DNA of 7,196 nucleotides, taken from Desulfovibrio sp. (GTDB lineage: Bacteria; Desulfobacterota; Desulfovibrionia; Desulfovibrionales; Desulfovibrionaceae). The stretch lies in contig VSMX01000117.1 of the NCBI GenBank assembly GCA_009773975.1, positions 1 through 7,196 of the forward strand, given 5' to 3'. Positions 3,905 through 7,196 of the stretch are shown here, in pieces; the first letter of the stretch is position 1; every line of letters begins with the position of its first letter. Both the position numbers and the translations under genes were made by a program. Under the pieces are notes generated by a model that was not told the DNA's origin, did not search any database, and saw only the letters and a program-made list of their open reading frames with translations.

Positions 3905-5458
3905 ATGCGTAACTCTCTCAGTTCAAGTCTGGTGGCAATTTTTGTCTGTTTTATAATCCTCGCCTGCGCGGCCTGCGTTGCCAGCGTCTGCTTCTCACTC
4001 GGCAGCGCCGGTTTCTATGCCTCCCTGCCGGGCCTCGGGGCTGCCGTGGTTGTTGCCATTATCGGCGCTTTCATTCTTGGATCCCGGCTTGGCGGCCTAA
4101 ATGCGCTAATCGCCTTTGCCAATGAAAGGGCGGCCGGCAAAAAGGTCACCCTGGACATGGCCAAATGCGCCTCAATCGCGCCACTGGCAAGGGCCGTCCA
4201 GGGCATGGAAAACAAGGCCGATTCCAGGGATCAATGGTACGAAGGCATTCTCAATGCGCTGCCCTGGACAATTGCCGTTACGGACATGAACATGAACTGG
4301 ACATTCTGCAACACTGCCTCGCTCAAATCCATGAATAAGTCCAACATGGGTGAAATCCTTGGCAAACATTGCTCCGCAAAGAACGGCAATATCTGCAACA
4401 CGCCCAATTGCGGCATAGAACAGCTCAGGAAGGGCAATAACGAAGTCCTCAATCATATGCCAAACGGCAAGACAATGAAAATCATCCTTGCCTATCTGCA
4501 GGATGCTGCCGGCAAGCGCATAGGCCATGTCGAGGTCGGCGAGGATGTTACGGAACGCATCGCTCTTGAGGAAAAGAGCAAGAGAGCCGCGATGGAAGCG
4601 CGTGCGGCAATGGTAGCCCAGCTTGAAGGCGTGGTGCGGGCAATTGACGAGGGCGCGGAAGGCTTGAACAGAGCTCTTGATGATGTGCGCAACCAGGCCT
4701 ATGAAGCCGCAAACCGCCTTTCGGAAGCGGCCACGGCCATGAACGAGATGAATTCCACGGTGCTCGAAGTAGCCAGCAATGCGGAAGGCGCGGCGGATGC
4801 GGCTTCTTCCGTGCAGGGGCAGGCCAATGAAGGCAACAACCTGGTTTTGAAGACCATCGAAAGCCTGCGCACCCTGCGCACGCTCTCGCTTTCGCTCAAG
4901 TCCGATATGGGCAATCTGGACAAGCAGGCCAATGATATCGGCACAGTCCTTACCCTTATTCGCGATATAGCGGATCAGACCAATTTGCTGGCCCTCAACG
5001 CGGCCATCGAGGCGGCCCGCGCCGGCGAGGCCGGCCGCGGATTCGCGGTTGTGGCCGATGAAGTCCGCAAACTGGCGGAAAAGACCATGAGCGCGACCCG
5101 CGATGTGGAATCCGCAATCGAGGCTATTCAGGAAGGCACAACCAAAAGTTCGTCCACAATGGACAATGCGGTTACGGCCATAGAGGAAACCAGCCGTATC
5201 GGCGAGGACTCCGGCCACGCGCTGGAAAAGATTTCCAACCTTGCGGAAGATTCCAGTGTGCGCGTATCGGCGATTGCCGCTGCGGCCACGGAACAGTCGG
5301 CGGCATCCGAGGAGATCAACCGCAGCATTACCGAGGTTAATCATCTTAGCGCGGAGATAGCCAGGGTTATGGGCGAGAGCGTTGAACAGACTGCGAGTAT
5401 GGCGCGTGAAGCGCATGTGCTGACGGAAATACTGGAGAATATGCGCAAGGAAGGCTAG
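3905..5458 (+). CDS. Methyl-accepting chemotaxis protein with cytoplasmic cysteine-rich PAS domain
   Basis: A 517-residue chemoreceptor that should control the CheA kinase and hence flagellar rotation. Layout: TM1 about 8-32, a loop of only about ten residues, TM2 about 43-60, a short HAMP-like linker to about 107, a PAS domain about 111-218 (WYEGILNALPWTIAVTD to GHVEVGEDVTERI), then the signalling coiled coil. The hairpin tip is canonical (DIADQTNLLALNAAIEAARA, then GRGFAVVADEVRKLA, about 354-391). With no periplasmic sensor domain, the signal must be sensed inside the cell or at the membrane. The PAS carries C135 plus a C156-x7-C164-x4-C169 cluster (GKHCSAKNGNICNTPNCGI), suggesting redox, metal or haem sensing; this is inference. 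TM1 also holds four Cys. There is no C-terminal CheR-binding pentapeptide. Translation starts at ATG 3905 behind AAGGGGA with 6-nt spacing; a sigma-28 promoter precedes it and a strong terminator follows. Confidence 0.95.
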   Translation: MRNSLSSSLVAIFVCFIILACAACVASVCFSLGSAGFYASLPGLGAAVVVAIIGAFILGSRLGGLNALIAFANERAAGKKVTLDMAKCASIAPLARAVQGMENKADSRDQWYEGILNALPWTIAVTDMNMNWTFCNTASLKSMNKSNMGEILGKHCSAKNGNICNTPNCGIEQLRKGNNEVLNHMPNGKTMKIILAYLQDAAGKRIGHVEVGEDVTERIALEEKSKRAAMEARAAMVAQLEGVVRAIDEGAEGLNRALDDVRNQAYEAANRLSEAATAMNEMNSTVLEVASNAEGAADAASSVQGQANEGNNLVLKTIESLRTLRTLSLSLKSDMGNLDKQANDIGTVLTLIRDIADQTNLLALNAAIEAARAGEAGRGFAVVADEVRKLAEKTMSATRDVESAIEAIQEGTTKSSSTMDNAVTAIEETSRIGEDSGHALEKISNLAEDSSVRVSAIAAAATEQSAASEEINRSITEVNHLSAEIARVMGESVEQTASMAREAHVLTEILENMRKEG

Positions 5459-5486
5459 AACAATCCTTTGCGCACCTATGCCGATT

Positions 5487-5507
5487 GGGGCCTACGGGCC
5501 CCTTTTT
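5487..5507 (+). terminator. Rho-independent terminator after the chemoreceptor gene
   Basis: GGGGCC (5487-5492), tetraloop TACG, GGCCCC (5497-5502), then TTTTT (5503-5507). This is a perfect 6-bp GC stem closed by an extra-stable UNCG-type loop, 28 nt after the chemoreceptor stop codon. It ends only 8 nt before the next start codon. Confidence 0.92.
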
Positions 5508-5515
5508 AATTCCCA

Positions 5516-6472
5516 ATGAAGTGGACACAGGGCATAATCAGCACGCGCGCTGGCGAAAGACTGGCAATTGAGCCAGAAATAATCTCCGCCAGCAGGGCAA
5601 CGGACATCCCGGCATTTCATGCCCGCTGGCTGCTGAACAGACTTTCCGAAGGCTACTGCCTCTGGAAAAACCCTTTCAACCCATCTCAAAGCCAATATGT
5701 CAGTTTCAAAAAATGCAGGCTGATTGTTTTCTGGAGCAAAAATCCCGAGCCCCTTCTGCCTCATCTGCGCCGCATTGAGGACATGGGCCTGCAATTCTGC
5801 TTTCACTTCACCATTAACGACTATATTGCGGAAAATCTTGAGCCCGGTCTGCCGCCGCTTGCCCGGCGCATCGCCGCATTCCGGCGGCTTTCCGAACGTT
5901 TTGGCCGGGAAAGGCTAATCTGGCGCCATGATCCGATAATCCTTGGAGCGGGCCTTGACGTCGCAGTCATTCTGAAAAGGATAACAAGGCTTGCCGAACA
6001 AATCGCGCCCTTTGCCTGCAGGCTTGTATTCAGCTTTGTGGATTTCTACCGCAAGACGGAACGCAACCTGGGGCGAATCAATCCCGACTTTCGGGCGCCG
6101 ACAAGGGATGAGGCGAAAAAGCTTGCCGAGGGACTTGCCCAACTCCCTTTGCCTGTTTATTCCTGCGCCGAAAACCTGGTTCACCCCAAAATCCGGCCCT
6201 CGTCCTGCATTGATCCCGAACTTGTAAAAAAACTTTGCCCCGATCTTGCCGCGGTGCTTCCAGCGGCAAAAACGCAAAAAGCCCTTCAGCTTCCGCTTTT
6301 GCCTTCCGCAAAGGACATTCCCAGGGAAAAGCTTTGCGGGTGCATTCCTGCAAAGGATATAGGGACTTACGACAGCTGCCGTCATGGGTGCGTATATTGC
6401 TATGCCTGCAATTCCAAAAATTCCGTGCTGGCAAAACTGCGCAGGATGAATGTGGATTCCGAAAATTTGTGA
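5516..6472 (+). CDS. DUF1848-family protein with C-terminal cysteine motif
   Basis: A 318-residue soluble protein of the DUF1848 family, whose biochemical role I cannot state. Conserved blocks visible: EIISASRATDIPAFHARWLLNR (about 21-42), LWKNPFNPSQ, then LIVFWSKNPEPLLPHL, FHFTINDY, IWRHDPIIL and LVFSFVDFYRKT. The C-terminus has the family cysteine set CGC (274, 276), then YDSCRHGCVYCYA with C288-x3-C292-x2-C295. This has the same spacing as the 4Fe-4S-binding motif of radical SAM enzymes, so a cluster is plausible, although the motif sits at the C-terminus rather than the N-terminus. Length and order look complete. The ATG at 5516 fits the family's usual short lead before the ISASR block, but it has no recognisable Shine-Dalgarno and begins 8 nt after a terminator, so its promoter must lie inside or before that hairpin. 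Expression is therefore unclear. Confidence 0.9.
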   Translation: MKWTQGIISTRAGERLAIEPEIISASRATDIPAFHARWLLNRLSEGYCLWKNPFNPSQSQYVSFKKCRLIVFWSKNPEPLLPHLRRIEDMGLQFCFHFTINDYIAENLEPGLPPLARRIAAFRRLSERFGRERLIWRHDPIILGAGLDVAVILKRITRLAEQIAPFACRLVFSFVDFYRKTERNLGRINPDFRAPTRDEAKKLAEGLAQLPLPVYSCAENLVHPKIRPSSCIDPELVKKLCPDLAAVLPAAKTQKALQLPLLPSAKDIPREKLCGCIPAKDIGTYDSCRHGCVYCYACNSKNSVLAKLRRMNVDSENL

Positions 6473-6484
6473 AGCGGCTGGTAA

Positions 6485-6511
6485 AATTTTTTCAACTTTT
6501 TTTGAAAAATT
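6485..6511 (+). repeat. AT-rich inverted repeat after the DUF1848 gene
   Basis: AATTTTTTCAA (6485-6495) can pair with TTGAAAAATT (6502-6511) across a T-rich loop, with one bulged T. It begins 13 nt after the stop codon, so it could mark transcript ending, but the stem has almost no GC and there is no clean U-tract after it. A second small hairpin, CGGATG-CTTG-CATCTG with one G-U pair, lies at 6527-6542. Confidence 0.35.
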
Positions 6512-6592
6512 CGTCTTTGGGTCTTGCGGATGCTTGCATCTGAATTTACATTATGCTCATGGTGGTTGAACCATAATACTTACATTAAAACG

Positions 6593-7196
6593 ATGATGGT
6601 TGACTGGCAGGATGTATTCAGCAAGGACGGTCTGTCCTGGCAGGATGGCCCAAATCTGGCCAATCCGCCGGCTTTGCGCGATCTGGAAGAGCTCAGGAGA
6701 TTTCTGGATGCGGTGCATATTCGCTATTGCCTTGCAAAGCCCTATCAGGAAGACCCCTCGTATCCCGTTGTCGAAGGGCGCGAGCTTCTGCCTTCATTTG
6801 AAAGCGACATAGTCGAGTACAGGAATTTGCCCGGCTTTTCCCTGGTCGCCTTTGCCCGTCCCCTGGATTATTTTTCCGAAATTTTCCAGTTTGACAAGCT
6901 GCACTCGCACAAGGGCGAAATGGGCGAGGATTTTTGCCTGTTAAGGGATCATGTCTTTGCCAGCAACATCAACACTCTTGCCTCGCGCCTGCCCAGGGCG
7001 GCCCGTCCGAAGTTCAGCCAGGAATTTGCCGCTACCGATGTCAGCGGGCTTGCGGCATATCCGGCGCTTTTGCCCTACCTCCTGCAAATGGACAGGGCCC
7101 AGGTGCTTTCCTGGGATAACGAGCATAATTTTCATCTTTCCGGCGTTTTCGCCTCCTTTCCTTCTGATATCGACAGCGAATTGAAGCGCTTTGGCC
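6593..7196 (+). CDS. Unrecognised protein, 5' part only (runs off the right edge)
   Basis: The frame stays open for 201 codons to the end of the window with no stop, and its codon use resembles the neighbouring genes, so it is very likely real. The visible product begins MMVDWQDVFSKDGLSWQDGP and looks soluble: no signal peptide, no membrane helix. It has an acidic N-terminal third and notable segments LEELRRFLDAVHIRYCLAKP (31-50), GFSLVAFARPLDYFSEIFQF (81-100), DKLHSHKGEMGEDF and LLPYLLQMDRAQVLSWDNEH. I find no family motif. The start is uncertain: tandem ATGs at 6593 and 6596 lack a Shine-Dalgarno, and an in-frame ATG at 6530 would add 21 residues (starting MLASEFTLCSWW) that look less protein-like. 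A CATAAT box at 6572-6577 might be a -10 element, but no matching -35 is evident. The 120-bp gap after the DUF1848 gene leaves the operon relation open. Confidence 0.75.
   Translation, partial: MMVDWQDVFSKDGLSWQDGPNLANPPALRDLEELRRFLDAVHIRYCLAKPYQEDPSYPVVEGRELLPSFESDIVEYRNLPGFSLVAFARPLDYFSEIFQFDKLHSHKGEMGEDFCLLRDHVFASNINTLASRLPRAARPKFSQEFAATDVSGLAAYPALLPYLLQMDRAQVLSWDNEHNFHLSGVFASFPSDIDSELKRFG

Noticed and set aside
3717..3956. 79-codon plus-strand frame in the peptidase/chemoreceptor intergenic region
   Set aside because: It overlaps the sigma-28 promoter and the start of the chemoreceptor in another frame; no ribosome site.
4172..5416. 414-codon open frame on the minus strand opposite the chemoreceptor
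   Set aside because: Shadow of the highly conserved chemoreceptor signalling domain; no ribosome site or recognisable motif.
1..7196. CRISPR arrays, tandem repeats, toxin-antitoxin or phage-defence genes
   Set aside because: I found no regularly spaced repeats and no gene pair with such signatures on either strand.

Overview
The window reads as a bacterial chromosome segment of moderate GC with short AT-rich intergenic stretches. The gene set fits a motile, Gram-negative, Desulfovibrio-like deltaproteobacterium: a periplasmic M23 peptidase, a PAS-containing chemoreceptor with a FliA-type promoter, a DUF1848 protein, and a 4Fe-4S aldo/keto reductase tail. This placement is inference, because no taxonomic marker gene is present. 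Several truncated genes and a gutted insertion sequence sit together, so the left part of the window is a decay zone. That would suit a host-associated or streamlining genome, but one window cannot prove it.

Left region (1-1800) is a patchwork of broken genes. On the minus strand, an SMP-30/gluconolactonase-like fragment is joined in frame to the iron-sulfur C-terminal tail of an aldo/keto reductase. Its other edge abuts, head to tail on the opposite strand, the C-terminal effector domain of a LysR-type regulator. Next comes an IS5-family element with both ends still visible but the middle of its transposase deleted. None of these four looks functional.

Middle region (1812-3716) is an intact minus-strand unit. 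A promoter at 3688-3716 drives a 480-residue M23 zinc-peptidase-like cell-wall enzyme, followed 14 bp later by a 74-residue acidic protein of unknown function with a strong ribosome binding site. Next comes tRNA-Pro(GGG), which has its own consensus promoter and a strong terminator. No terminator is visible between the peptidase and the tRNA, so the terminator at 1812-1852 may close the whole unit.

Right region (3821-7196) runs on the plus strand. A near-perfect sigma-28 promoter precedes a two-TM chemoreceptor that lacks a periplasmic domain and carries a cytoplasmic PAS domain with a cysteine cluster. A compact GC-rich terminator follows, then a DUF1848 protein whose start codon lies only 8 nt beyond that terminator, then the beginning of an unrecognised protein that runs off the right edge.

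I did not find a convincing new multi-gene system. The most interesting points are the cysteine-rich PAS chemoreceptor under a FliA promoter, the in-frame chimera of two enzyme fragments, an apparent read-in protection hairpin in the dead IS element, the His-to-Asp change in the peptidase zinc motif, the orphan 74-residue gene, and the start context of the DUF1848 gene.
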